Shown here: piece by piece, positions 31,339-39,448 of the stretch
Position numbering within the stretch: the stretch's first letter is position 1
How the letters are laid out: the number at the start of each line of letters is the position of its first letter
NCBI RefSeq assembly: GCF_003325375.1
Contig: NZ_CP030862.1
Span: 3,165,501 to 3,229,500 of the forward strand
DNA: 64,000 nt
Source: Streptomyces globosus
GTDB taxonomy: Bacteria; Actinomycetota; Actinomycetes; Streptomycetales; Streptomycetaceae
Direction of reading: 5' to 3'
Notes under the pieces: model-generated
The model's input: only the letters and a program-made list of their open reading frames with translations
Told to the model about the DNA's origin: nothing
Database searches by the model: none
Made by a program: the position numbers and the translations under genes

Positions 31339-33221
31339 GTACCGACCTGCTGCCGCCCGTCGCCCCCGAGGTCCTCGCCGAAGCCGTCGAGCACCTCACC
31401 GCGCGGCTGCGCAAGAAGCTCGACGCCGCCGTCGAGGGCTGCGCCACGGGCGCGACACCGGCCGAGCGCGCTGCGGACGGCACCGTCACCATCCGGTTCG
31501 GCGAGGACGCCGTCGTCACCCTGCGGCCCGGCCCCGGCGGCGCCGTCGACACCCCCGAACGGGCCGTCTGCACCTGCCTGCTCGCGCCCCGCTGCCTGCA
31601 CCGGGCCGCCGCGCTCGGCGCGGCCCCGCTCGCGGACACACCGGCCGCACCGGAGCCGGAGACGGCGGCAGACCCCGCCCGGCCGGCCGCGACCGCGGCA
31701 GCCGCCGCGGCCGACGGCACCGGCGGGCAGGCGGCAACCGCAACCTCCCCGGCAGCCGCCGGCGGCCCCGCGAGCCCGGCCGGCGGGCCGGACGCGCCGC
31801 CGCCGGCCCTCAGCGCGGCGCAGGCCGCCGCAGCCGTCGCCCTGTGGCGGGCCGGCGCCGAGGCACTCGCCGCCGGCGCCACCGCCGCCGGGACCGTCGT
31901 CCAGGCCGAACTGCTGCGCGCCGCCCACAGCGCCCGCGTCGCCGGCCTGCCGCGCGCCGAGGCCGCCACCCTGCGCCTCGTACGCGGCCTGCGCGCGGCG
32001 CGCGAGCGCAGCGGCAGCCACCGCCTCGCCGACCTCGCCGCGTCCTTCCTGGAACTCCTCCAGACCGCCGCCCTGCTGGCTTCCGGCACCGCGGACCCCG
32101 CGTGGACGGGCACCTCCCGGCGCAGCTACCGGCAGGGCGGCCACCTGCGGGTGTACGGGCTGTGCCGGGAACCGGTGCTGTCCGCCACCGGATACGGGGG
32201 AGTGGTCACCCACCTGCTGTCGCAGGACGGCGGACGCCACTCCCTGTCGGACGTCCGCCCGGGCGGCCTGGCCCGCGCCAAGGGCGCCGGCTCCGCCTCG
32301 GTGGTCCTCGGCGGCGCCGCCCTCGACCACGCGGGCCTCGCCCGCGGCGGCCTGCGCATCGCGGGCGCCACCGTCTCGCCCGACGGCCGGCTCGGCGCCG
32401 GACGCGGCGTACAGGCCCACCCGATGCCCGGCATCCCCTGGACCGGGGAGCCCGCCGCCGCGCTGTTCGCCCGCCCGGCGGCCGAGGCGGTCGCCGCGCA
32501 GCTCGCCGACCCCGACCCGGACGGCGCCGGCCCGGCTCTGCTGGGCTGCGACGTCACGGTGCTCGGCCCGGCAGGCGAGGACCTCCTGGTACGGGAGGAC
32601 CGCCCCGACGGGCCGGTGCTGCGGCTGCGCGCCGCCCACCCGCACCCCGAACTGCCGCACCTGGAGAACCTCCGCCGGATCGCCTCCCATCCGGGCCTCG
32701 CGCTGCGCGTCCTCGGCCGCCCCGACCTCGACCGGGCCGCCACCCTGCGGCCCCTGGCCGTCGGGCCCGTCCCGGGCGCCGCGTACACACTGCGGCTGCC
32801 CGACGGGCTGCTGGGCCGCGCCGACCTCGGCTACGACCGCCTCCAGGGCGACAACTTCCCGCCCAGGAGCACCGCCCCGCAGACCCCGCCCGCCGAACCG
32901 GGCCCCGACCCGCTGGCCGAATCGCCGCTCTGGCGGGCCGACCGGCTGCTGGAGTCGGGCGTCGCGGGAGGCCGCCGGGCCGTCGCCGAGGCCGGGCGCG
33001 GGCCCGAGCCGCTCGCCGCGTACGGGCCGCTGCGCAGGGCCGGGTTCACCACAGCGGCCGAACTGGCCGCGGACCTCGCCGCCGAGGCGGACCGCCGGCC
33101 GCGCGACGCGTTCGGCCGCCTCACCGACCCGTCGGCCGACGCCTACGCCTGGGCGTGGCTGGCCGCGGCCACCCACCTGGCCGCGGCCCGACGGGCCCTG
33201 GTGGCCGCCTCCTGGGACTGA
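31335..33221 (+). CDS. SWIM zinc-finger protein of the MoxR/VWA module
   Basis: A 628-aa protein that I start at TTG 31335 (STDLLPPVAPEVLAEAVEHL...). GGAG at 31324-31327 is correctly spaced, and the TTG overlaps the upstream TGA as TTGA, continuing the coupling seen through the module. The SWIM motif is C79-x-C81-x5-C87-x-H89 (VCTCLLAPRCLHRAA), a zinc finger associated with DNA or protein binding. An Ala/Pro-rich linker (about 100-160) leads to a long helical and beta region (RSYRQGGHLRVYGLCREPVLS, YGGVVTHLLSQDGG) without a recognised catalytic motif. SWIM proteins recur beside MoxR/DUF5682 genes, supporting a shared complex or pathway. Confidence 0.82.
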   Translation: MSTDLLPPVAPEVLAEAVEHLTARLRKKLDAAVEGCATGATPAERAADGTVTIRFGEDAVVTLRPGPGGAVDTPERAVCTCLLAPRCLHRAAALGAAPLADTPAAPEPETAADPARPAATAAAAAADGTGGQAATATSPAAAGGPASPAGGPDAPPPALSAAQAAAAVALWRAGAEALAAGATAAGTVVQAELLRAAHSARVAGLPRAEAATLRLVRGLRAARERSGSHRLADLAASFLELLQTAALLASGTADPAWTGTSRRSYRQGGHLRVYGLCREPVLSATGYGGVVTHLLSQDGGRHSLSDVRPGGLARAKGAGSASVVLGGAALDHAGLARGGLRIAGATVSPDGRLGAGRGVQAHPMPGIPWTGEPAAALFARPAAEAVAAQLADPDPDGAGPALLGCDVTVLGPAGEDLLVREDRPDGPVLRLRAAHPHPELPHLENLRRIASHPGLALRVLGRPDLDRAATLRPLAVGPVPGAAYTLRLPDGLLGRADLGYDRLQGDNFPPRSTAPQTPPAEPGPDPLAESPLWRADRLLESGVAGGRRAVAEAGRGPEPLAAYGPLRRAGFTTAAELAADLAAEADRRPRDAFGRLTDPSADAYAWAWLAAATHLAAARRALVAASWD

Positions 33222-33230
33222 GCCCGCACC

Positions 33231-33722
33231 TCAGCGGCAGCCGCGCAACCAGGCGTCGACGCGGGCGAAGTCCGCGTCCCGCAACCCGAACCGCGCGTCG
33301 ACGCGGTGCAACAGGGCCGGGCCTGGGTGGCACTCGCCCACCCAGGCCCGGTCCGCCTCACGGATCTCGTCGTCAACCCAGACGAACGGCCGCCCCGCCG
33401 CCCAGGCGAGCAGCGACGGCAGCTTCCAGTGCCCGGAACGCCCCCCGCCGTGCTCCCACCGCACCACGGGCAGCACCGGCATTCCGAGCCGCGGCCCCAC
33501 GACGGCGTTGGCGTCGTCCGACCAGGTGGTCGCCCACACCAGCCGCCCGGGCAGCGCCGACAGCCGCGCCCCCAGCGCAGGATCAAGCCGCGCAAGCAGC
33601 GGATTCCCCTCGTCGGCCGGGCCGTACGCGGGATACCCCCCGGGCAGCTCCTGCTCCGAAGCCCCGAACGGAATCAGCGGCCCGTCGACATCAAGAAACA
33701 CGATCGGCTCGGTTGCATCCAT
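33231..33722 (-). CDS. HAD-like domain protein
   Basis: A 163-aa protein from ATG 33722. It opens with IVFLDVDGPLIPFG, the D-x-D-G motif I of the haloacid dehalogenase superfamily, followed by RLVWATTWSDDAN (motif II-like T/S) and PFVWVDDEI near the place of motif IV. It is short, without a large cap domain, and resembles the HAD-like proteins of the type found near nucleic-acid repair or nucleotide metabolism. The substrate is unknown. It is convergent with the SWIM gene, nine bases apart, and lies after the XRE-cupin gene on the same strand. Confidence 0.8.
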   Translation of the reverse strand: MDATEPIVFLDVDGPLIPFGASEQELPGGYPAYGPADEGNPLLARLDPALGARLSALPGRLVWATTWSDDANAVVGPRLGMPVLPVVRWEHGGGRSGHWKLPSLLAWAAGRPFVWVDDEIREADRAWVGECHPGPALLHRVDARFGLRDADFARVDAWLRGCR

Positions 33723-33780
33723 CCCGCCATGATCACCGAACCGCCGCGGGACGTGCAGGCCCCCTGCAACGCCCGGTTCG

Positions 33781-34359
33781 CTACGAGCCGCTCGGACGGG
33801 CTCGGACGTGGACGCGTTCGCTCTGGGGGCCGAAGAGGCTGAGGAGTTCGACCGTGGCGTCGCCCGTGCTGCCGAACCAGTGCGGGAGGCGGGTGTCGAA
33901 CTCCGCCGCCTCGCCCGGGCGGAGGAGCAGGTCGCGTTCGGCGAGGACCAGGCGGAGCGTGCCGCTGAGGACGTACAGCCACTCGTAGCCCTCGTGCGTG
34001 CGGAGGTCGGGGTTCCTGCGGGTGGGCGGGATGACCATCTTGAAGGCCTGGAGCCCGCCCGGGTTCTGGGTCAGCGGGACGATCGTCGCCCCGTGCCGGC
34101 GGATCGGCTTCAGGCGGACCCGCGGATCACCGACCGGCGGCGCGCCGACGAGCTCGTCGAGCGGGACCCGGTAGGCGCGGGCCAGCGGCAGCAGCAGCTC
34201 CAGGTTGGGGCGGCGGGCCCCGGATTCCAGCCGGGACAGGGTACTGACCGAGATGCCGGTGGTGTCGGCCAGCGCGGTCAGGGTGATGCCGCGGTTCTTG
34301 CGCAGGGCGCGCAGCCGCGGGCCGACGGAGGCCAGGACCGCTGCGTCGTCGTTCGCCAT
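33781..34359 (-). CDS. XRE family regulator with C-terminal cupin domain
   Basis: A 192-aa protein from ATG 34359. The helix-turn-helix (GPRLRALRKNRGITLTALADTTGISVSTLSRLESGARRPNLELLLPLARAY) takes residues about 12-65. The cupin_2 domain (about 110-185) has RTHEGYEWLYVLSGTLRLVLAERDLLLRPGEAAEFDTRLPHWFG, with the G(X)5HXH-like and G(X)5PXG-like cupin motifs. This HTH-cupin architecture usually senses a small metabolite and represses neighbouring metabolic genes. No obvious target lies alongside. Confidence 0.9.
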   Translation of the reverse strand: MANDDAAVLASVGPRLRALRKNRGITLTALADTTGISVSTLSRLESGARRPNLELLLPLARAYRVPLDELVGAPPVGDPRVRLKPIRRHGATIVPLTQNPGGLQAFKMVIPPTRRNPDLRTHEGYEWLYVLSGTLRLVLAERDLLLRPGEAAEFDTRLPHWFGSTGDATVELLSLFGPQSERVHVRARPSGS

Positions 34360-34418
34360 GCCGGCAAGCCTAGGGTCTGTCCGGCGGACCCGGCCGTTCC
34401 GCCGGACGGGCCCGGGGG

Positions 34419-34925
34419 TCAGCGGCCCAGCAGACCCCGTACGAACGCCGCCTGCCCGGCGTGCTGGAGGTCGTCGGCCAGGATGCTCACGAGCCGCACG
34501 CCGAGGGTGACCGGCGGGTCCCACCGCTTGTCGACGATCCGCTCCAGGTCGGCGGCGGCGAGCCCGCGGAGGAAGGCCGCGCTCTGCTCGTGGACGGCAT
34601 CGTGGTAGCCGAGCAGCAGGTCGCCCGAGTCGACCCGGACCGTGCCGGCCTCCCGTGCGGTGTGGCCGTACCCGGTGGAGTCGGCGGGCAGCGGCAGTGC
34701 GAAGCGGCCCGCCCAGTCCTGCGCCGTCCAGACCTGCTCCTGCCCGGAGGCGTCGGCGATGTGGTCGTCCTGCACCCGGCTCAGGTGCCACACCAGCCAG
34801 GCGATGGAGTTCGCGTCCGGGCCGGTCCGCATGTTCAGCTCCTCGGCCGACAGCCCGTCCACCACCTCGTGCACCACCTCCCGGATCCGCCCGTACCCGT
34901 CGGCCAGTACCTGCGTCGCCTTCAT
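34419..34925 (-). CDS. DinB-like/DUF664 protein (putative mycothiol transferase family)
   Basis: A 168-aa protein from ATG 34925. Residues NSIAWLVWHLSRVQDDHIA and the C-terminal ILADDLQHAGQAAFVRGLL supply the three histidines of the DinB/DUF664 metal site (in WHLSRVQDDH and LQHAGQ). The four-helix bundle fold of this family underlies thiol transferases using mycothiol or bacillithiol in Gram-positives. Activity here is inferred from the family alone. It is 59 bases upstream of the XRE-cupin gene on the same strand, so co-transcription is possible. Confidence 0.85.
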   Translation of the reverse strand: MKATQVLADGYGRIREVVHEVVDGLSAEELNMRTGPDANSIAWLVWHLSRVQDDHIADASGQEQVWTAQDWAGRFALPLPADSTGYGHTAREAGTVRVDSGDLLLGYHDAVHEQSAAFLRGLAAADLERIVDKRWDPPVTLGVRLVSILADDLQHAGQAAFVRGLLGR

Positions 34926-35035
34926 CCACCGTCCCCAGACGTGTTCTCGAACCGTGCCCGCGCCCGTGCCGCCGTACGGCGCACCGGCCGGGAGCCCCGC
35001 GGGGCACGCCGGCCGGTGGCCCGGACGGCGCTGCG

Positions 35036-35224
35036 CTACATGGGGTCCATACCCCGGTCGTCGATCCGGCTCTCCTGCTCGCTCTGCTCGCGCAGGCGCC
35101 GCGCCTTGTCCTGGAGGCGGCGGCGCTCGTCCGGGTCGCCGGAGCGTTCGGCCGCCTGCTGCAGCTCCTGTGCCTTCTCGCGCAACTGCCGGACCCGGCC
35201 GCCGGATTCGCCTGTAACGCCCAT
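35036..35224 (-). CDS. DUF6381 family small charged protein
   Basis: A 62-aa protein from ATG 35224 with GAGGAG upstream. The sequence RVRQLREKAQELQQAAERSGDPDERRRLQDKARRLREQSEQES is a highly charged helix pair typical of DUF6381, a small Streptomyces family of unknown function. It is divergent from the repeat-bearing membrane protein gene. Confidence 0.8.
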   Translation of the reverse strand: MGVTGESGGRVRQLREKAQELQQAAERSGDPDERRRLQDKARRLREQSEQESRIDDRGMDPM

Positions 35225-35464
35225 GATCACTCCTCGTGTGTGGGGGAAGGAGGGCGGACCCAGCGAAACAGCCGCGCCGCGGGGCCGCATCTCGAACCGC
35301 CGCCGACGGGTGAGGGGCCACCGGGGCCGGTTCCCCCGTTTGCCCGCCGCGGATGGCGCCGTTCGGCCGTGTCCTCGTGAATGGGAACGGGCGTGCGCAT
35401 CCATATGGCGCACGCTGACCGGCGCGCACTACGCAGACCCGCGCGTCGGCGAACGGAGCTTCAG

Positions 35465-36433
35465 ATGAACGACCCTGACCCCATGACGCTCGCGGCGGCG
35501 CAGCCCGCCGGTCCCCGCGAGCCTGCCGCCACCGACGAACGGGCAGACCACGAGACAGGCGACGGCACCGGCCCGGCGGCCGCCGAGCCGATACGGACGC
35601 TGCTGGAGACGGCGGGCACCTGCCGGCCGCTGGAGGAGGTCGCCGAGCTGGTCAGCCTCCTCAAGGAGACGGGCCAGCACCCGGACCGCGGGCACCAGGC
35701 GCTGCGCGCGGCGGCCGTGGCGCGGCCCGTGCACGAAGTGCGCGAGATGGTCGCCCTGCTGGACGACGCCGCCGGAGAAGGGCCCGAGAAGGACGTCACG
35801 TTGCGCGCCGCCGCCGTGGGTCGGCCCGTCGAGGACGTCGCCCTGCTCGTCAGCATCCTCGGGACGGACGGCGGCGGCAGCGCTGCCGCCGCTCCCGCGC
35901 GTCCGTACGGCCGCCCCGCCGCGGCCCCGGCGGGGGCCCCTCGGGGCCGCCCCCTCGACCCCGCCGCGGACCGGGACTCGGACCCCGCCGCCGGCCGGGC
36001 CGCGGACGGGTCCGCGCAGCCCGCGCACGTGCGGGCGCGGCGGCTGCGCCGCGTGCTGCGGCGGCCCGTGGCGGCAGTGCTGCTGCTCTGCGGCGCCCTC
36101 CACCTGCCCGGTGACCCGGCGGCGGTGCCGGCCGCGGGGCCGGCGGCCCTGCTGCCGCTGCTCGCCGCCTTGCTCGGCCTGGGCTTCGGGGCGCTGCTGG
36201 CGGTACGGGGCGGCGACGCTGCCTGGCGGGCCGGTGCCGCCGCGGCGGTCGGGGTCGTCGCCCTGCACGTGGTCGGCGGGGTCAGCGGCCTGGACCCGCT
36301 GCTGGGCGCGGTGAGCGCGCCGCTGCCCTGGGCGGGCGCCGCGGCGGTGCTGTGCGCGGCGGTCGCCGCGCTGTCGGCGGGGCTGGCGTTGGCCGCCCGG
36401 GCGCCGAGGGCGCGGGCGGGGGCGCGCGGCTGA
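35465..36433 (+). CDS. Membrane protein with three N-terminal helical repeats
   Basis: A 322-aa protein from ATG 35465 (GGAGC upstream). Residues about 43-135 hold three related units: ETAGTCRPLEEVAELVSLLKE, RAAAVARPVHEVREMVALLDD and RAAAVGRPVEDVALLVSILGT, each of the form .AA..RP..EV..LV.LL. A Pro/Ala/Asp-rich linker follows, and the C-terminal 120 residues contain four hydrophobic spans. The repeats are cytosolic or extracellular depending on topology; their regularity suggests a protein-binding surface. Proteins of this layout occur in several Streptomyces, but I know no function. A strong terminator follows the stop. Confidence 0.75.
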   Translation: MNDPDPMTLAAAQPAGPREPAATDERADHETGDGTGPAAAEPIRTLLETAGTCRPLEEVAELVSLLKETGQHPDRGHQALRAAAVARPVHEVREMVALLDDAAGEGPEKDVTLRAAAVGRPVEDVALLVSILGTDGGGSAAAAPARPYGRPAAAPAGAPRGRPLDPAADRDSDPAAGRAADGSAQPAHVRARRLRRVLRRPVAAVLLLCGALHLPGDPAAVPAAGPAALLPLLAALLGLGFGALLAVRGGDAAWRAGAAAAVGVVALHVVGGVSGLDPLLGAVSAPLPWAGAAAVLCAAVAALSAGLALAARAPRARAGARG

Positions 36434-36449
36434 CGCTGGGGGGTGAGCC

Positions 36450-36490
36450 CGCGGGGGCGGAGCTGCGCACGCGCCGGCTCCGCCCCCGCG
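36450..36490. terminator. Hairpin with perfect 14-bp stem, probably bidirectional
   Basis: CGCGGGGGCGGAGC (36450-36463) pairs exactly with GCTCCGCCCCCGCG (36477-36490) around a 13-base loop. It lies between the plus-strand membrane protein gene and the minus-strand tRNA, so it can end both transcripts. Confidence 0.75.
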
Positions 36491-36559
36491 ACCATGCCCC
36501 GGGGGGCCGAGCGGCCGAGCCGCGCAAGGGCACCTCGCGACGACGCCCGGCGCACGCGG

Positions 36560-36632
36560 TGGGGCGGGCCGGATTCGAACCGGCGTCATTCCTCTTTGCA
36601 GGAGGATGCGACGACCTCTGCGCTACTCGCCC
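36560..36632 (-). tRNA. tRNA-Cys (GCA anticodon) with atypical acceptor stem
   Basis: On the minus strand a 73-base cloverleaf can be drawn. The T-arm GCCGG-TTCGAAT-CCGGC and the anticodon arm TCCTC-CTGCAAA-GAGGA (anticodon GCA, U33 and A37 present) are perfect. The D-stem pairs over only three bases (GCG/CGC). The acceptor stem is poor: 5' GGGCGAG against 3' CCGCCC pairs only if A6 is bulged, giving six pairs, and the encoded 3' end reads CACC rather than a clean CCA. It sits 20 bases after the PHP gene on the same strand. Cys identity rests on the anticodon alone; it may be a divergent second tRNA-Cys or a decayed copy. Confidence 0.75.
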
Positions 36633-36652
36633 ACACCGCGGCGGCGGACAGC

Positions 36653-37705
36653 CTACGCCGCTCGCCCCCGCCCCGGCGGCCGGCGGGTGCGGGTCCAGGC
36701 CAGGAGGTCCTCCGCGGACCACGTGTTGACCACCCGGTCCGCCGGGACGCCGCATTCGGCGGCCCGTTCGCAGCCGGTGAGCTGCCAGTCCAGTTGGCCG
36801 GGGGCGTGGGCGTCCGTGTCGACGGCGAAGAGGGTTCCGGCCTCCACGGCGAGCCGCAGCAGCCGGCGGGGCGGGTCGAGCCGCTCGGGCCGGCTGTTGA
36901 TCTCGACGGCGGTCCCGGCCTCGGCGCAGGCCGCGAAGACGGCCTCGGCGTCGAACCGGGACTCCGGCCGGGTCCGCCCGGTCACCAGCCGCCCGGTGCA
37001 GTGCCCCAGGACGTCCATCAGCGGGTTCGCCACGGCGGTCAGCAGCCGGCGCGTCATGGCGGGCCCGTCCATCCGCAGCTTGGAGTGGACGGACCCGACG
37101 ACGACGTCCAGCCGGTCCAGCAGCTCCGGCTCCTGGTCGAGGGAGCCGTCGAGGAGGATGTCGCACTCGATGCCGGTCAGCAGCCGGAACGGCGCCCACC
37201 CGGCGTTCAGCTCGGCCACGACGTCGAGCTGCTCGCGCAGCCGCTCCGCCGTCAGGCCCCGGGCGACCGCCAGGCTCGGCGAGTGGTCGGTGAGGACGGC
37301 CCACTCGTGGCCCAGCGCGGCCGCGGCCCGGCCCATCGCCTCGATCGGGCTGCCGCCGTCCGACCACTCCGAGTGCAGGTGGCAGTCGCCGCGCAGGGCC
37401 GCGCGCAGTGCGAGGGCGGCGGGGGAGGCGGGCGGCCCGGCGGGATGCGCCGCGGCCTCGTCCTCCAGCTTCTGCAGGTATCCGGGAACGGCCCCGCCGA
37501 GGGCTTCGAGGACGACCTGGGCGGTCTTCGGGCCGATGCCCTTGACGTGTTCCAGGGTCCCGGCCGCCGCCCGCCGCGCCACGTCGTCGGGACCCAGGCC
37601 GGCCAGCGCCGCTGAAGCGTTGCGGAAGGCGCGGACCCGGTACGTCGGTGCCTGTGCCCGCTCCAGCAGGAACGCGATCCGATCCAGCGCCGCGACCGGG
37701 TCCAT
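36653..37705 (-). CDS. PHP-domain protein with helix-hairpin-helix N-terminus (PolX C-terminal/phosphoesterase-like)
   Basis: A 350-aa protein from ATG 37705, with GGGAGG upstream. Residues 1-90 are helical with a helix-hairpin-helix (VKGIGPKTAQVVLEAL), as at the start of PolX. Residues about 113-330 are the PHP metal-dependent phosphoesterase: GDCHLHSEWSDG, VLTDHSP, GIECDIL, VVVGSVHS, GHCTGR and AVDTDAHAP supply the usual metal ligands. The polymerase palm of full PolX is missing, so this is an HHH-PHP stand-alone form, perhaps a 3'-exonuclease or phosphatase. The tRNA lies directly downstream. Confidence 0.87.
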   Translation of the reverse strand: MDPVAALDRIAFLLERAQAPTYRVRAFRNASAALAGLGPDDVARRAAAGTLEHVKGIGPKTAQVVLEALGGAVPGYLQKLEDEAAAHPAGPPASPAALALRAALRGDCHLHSEWSDGGSPIEAMGRAAAALGHEWAVLTDHSPSLAVARGLTAERLREQLDVVAELNAGWAPFRLLTGIECDILLDGSLDQEPELLDRLDVVVGSVHSKLRMDGPAMTRRLLTAVANPLMDVLGHCTGRLVTGRTRPESRFDAEAVFAACAEAGTAVEINSRPERLDPPRRLLRLAVEAGTLFAVDTDAHAPGQLDWQLTGCERAAECGVPADRVVNTWSAEDLLAWTRTRRPPGRGRAA

Positions 37706-37802
37706 CGGAAACCTCCCTGTTTCCTCCCAGTCTGACCCGGTTCGCGGCCCTGCGCCCTGCTCCTGTACCCACCAGTAGGGTTCTCCAAGGGCCACTTTGG
37801 GA

Positions 37803-37872
37803 GGTCATAAGTTCTGGTTATGGGGTCATAAACGGGGGGCGGGTGTCGGGTAAGGGTGTCCTTAGCTTAGGG
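37803..37872. promoter_or_regulatory. Repeated GGTCATAA elements and a partial iron-box-like site upstream of the FprA-type gene
   Basis: GGTCATAA occurs at 37803-37810 and 37824-37831, exactly 21 bp apart. Within and between them CATAA-N7-TTATG (37806-37822) forms an inverted repeat. Further on, TTAGCTTAGG (37862-37871) matches the left half of the actinobacterial IdeR/DmdR iron box (TTAGGTTAGGCTCACCTAA) at nine of ten positions, while the right half is degenerate. The region is less GC-rich than its surroundings. No regulator is assigned. Confidence 0.4.
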
Positions 37873-37913
37873 TTCCCAGTGATCCACACTTTTTCGGTCG
37901 AAGGGAACCTGTC

Positions 37914-39275
37914 ATGCCTCGCCCCCTGCGGGTAGCAATCGTCGGAGCCGGCCCCGCCGGCATCTACGCCGCCGATGCGCTGCTGAAGTCCGAGGCCGCC
38001 GCCGAGCCGGGTGTGTCCATCGACATCTTCGAGCGGATGCCCGCCCCCTTCGGCCTGATCCGGTACGGCGTCGCCCCCGACCACCCGCGGATCAAGGGCA
38101 TCATCACCGCCCTCCACCAGGTCCTCGACAAGCCGCAGGTCCGCCTCTTCGGCAACGTCGACTACCCGGGCGACATCACCCTCGACGAGCTGCGCTCCTT
38201 CTACGACGCCGTCGTCTTCTCCACCGGCGCCACCGCCGACCGCGCGCTGCCCATCCCGGGCGTCGACCTGGACGGCTCCTACGGCGCGGCCGACTTCGTC
38301 TCCTGGTACGACGGCCACCCGGACGTCCCGCGCACCTGGCCGCTGCACGCCGAGAAGGTCGCCGTCCTCGGCGTCGGCAACGTCGCCCTCGACGTGGCCC
38401 GCATCCTCGCCAAGACCGCCGACGAGCTGCTCCCCACGGAGATCCCGGCGAACGTCTACGACGGCCTGAAGGCCAACAAGGCCGTCGAGATCCACGTGTT
38501 CGGCCGCCGCGGCCCCGCCCAGGCCAAGTTCAGCCCCATGGAGCTGCGCGAGCTCGACCACTCGCCGAACATCGAGGTCATCGTCAACCCCGAGGACATC
38601 GACTACGACGAGGGCTCCATCGCCACCCGGCGCGCCAACAAGCAGGCCGACATGGTGGCGAAGACCCTGGAGAACTGGGCGATCCGCGACACCGGCGAGC
38701 GCCCGCACAAGCTGTTCCTGCACTTCTTCGAGTCGCCCGTCGAGATCCTCGGCGAGGACGGCAAGGTCGTCGGCCTGCGCACCGAGCGCACCGAGCTCGA
38801 CGGCACCGGCAACGTCAAGGGCACCGGCCAGTTCACCGACTGGGACGTCCAGGGCGTCTACCGGGCCGTCGGCTACCTCTCCGACGAGCTGCCGAAGCTG
38901 CCGTGGGACGTCGAGTCCGGCACCGTCCCGGACAAGGGCGGCCGCGTCATCGAGAACGGCGCGCACCTGCAGTCGACGTACGTCACGGGCTGGATCCGCC
39001 GCGGCCCCATCGGCCTCATCGGCCACACCAAGGGCGACGCGAACGAGACCGTGGCCAACCTCCTCGAGGACCACGCCGCGGGCCGCCTGCACGCGCCGGC
39101 CGAGCCCGCCCCCGAGGCCGTCGAGGCCTTCCTCGCCGAGCGCGAGGTGCGCTACACGACATGGGAGGGCTGGTACCGGCTCGACGCCGCCGAGAAGGCG
39201 CTGGGCGAGCCCGAGGGCCGAGAGCGCATCAAGATCGTCGAGCGTGAGGACATGCTCCGCGCGAGCGGCGCGTAA
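37914..39275 (+). CDS. fprA: Ferredoxin--NADP+ reductase, FprA/adrenodoxin reductase type
   Basis: A 453-aa FAD flavoprotein from ATG 37914 with AAGGGA upstream. The FAD-binding motif is VAIVGAGPAGIYAADALL. FERMPAPFGLIRYGVAPDHPRIK is the adrenodoxin-reductase signature, VAVLGVGNVALDVARIL binds NADP(H), and the C-terminal GWIRRGPIGLIGHTKGDANETV closes the FAD site. Length equals that of mycobacterial FprA. It moves electrons from NADPH to ferredoxins that feed cytochromes P450 or other oxidoreductases. It appears monocistronic; possible operators upstream, including an iron-box-like half site, are listed separately. The symbol is given by family similarity. Confidence 0.92.
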   Translation: MPRPLRVAIVGAGPAGIYAADALLKSEAAAEPGVSIDIFERMPAPFGLIRYGVAPDHPRIKGIITALHQVLDKPQVRLFGNVDYPGDITLDELRSFYDAVVFSTGATADRALPIPGVDLDGSYGAADFVSWYDGHPDVPRTWPLHAEKVAVLGVGNVALDVARILAKTADELLPTEIPANVYDGLKANKAVEIHVFGRRGPAQAKFSPMELRELDHSPNIEVIVNPEDIDYDEGSIATRRANKQADMVAKTLENWAIRDTGERPHKLFLHFFESPVEILGEDGKVVGLRTERTELDGTGNVKGTGQFTDWDVQGVYRAVGYLSDELPKLPWDVESGTVPDKGGRVIENGAHLQSTYVTGWIRRGPIGLIGHTKGDANETVANLLEDHAAGRLHAPAEPAPEAVEAFLAEREVRYTTWEGWYRLDAAEKALGEPEGRERIKIVEREDMLRASGA

Positions 39276-39280
39276 CTCCC

Positions 39281-39296
39281 GTCCCGGGCCCGGGAC
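39281..39296. terminator. GC palindrome after the FprA-type gene
   Basis: GTCCCGGGCCCGGGAC is a perfect 16-bp palindrome six bases after the stop codon; it can fold as a six-pair stem with a GGCC loop. It may end the transcript, although the stem is short. Confidence 0.35.
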
Positions 39297-39448
39297 CCGC
39301 CGCCGGCGGCCCCGGGCCCGCGCGCACCCGTACGCCGCACCGCCCGACGCCGCCCCCGTACGCCGCGGCCGGGCCCGGCCCGCAGGAGGGCCGGCCGGTC
39401 CGCCGGAACACCTGCACCGGGCGCCGCGCCGCCGCTACCGTGGCCGCC

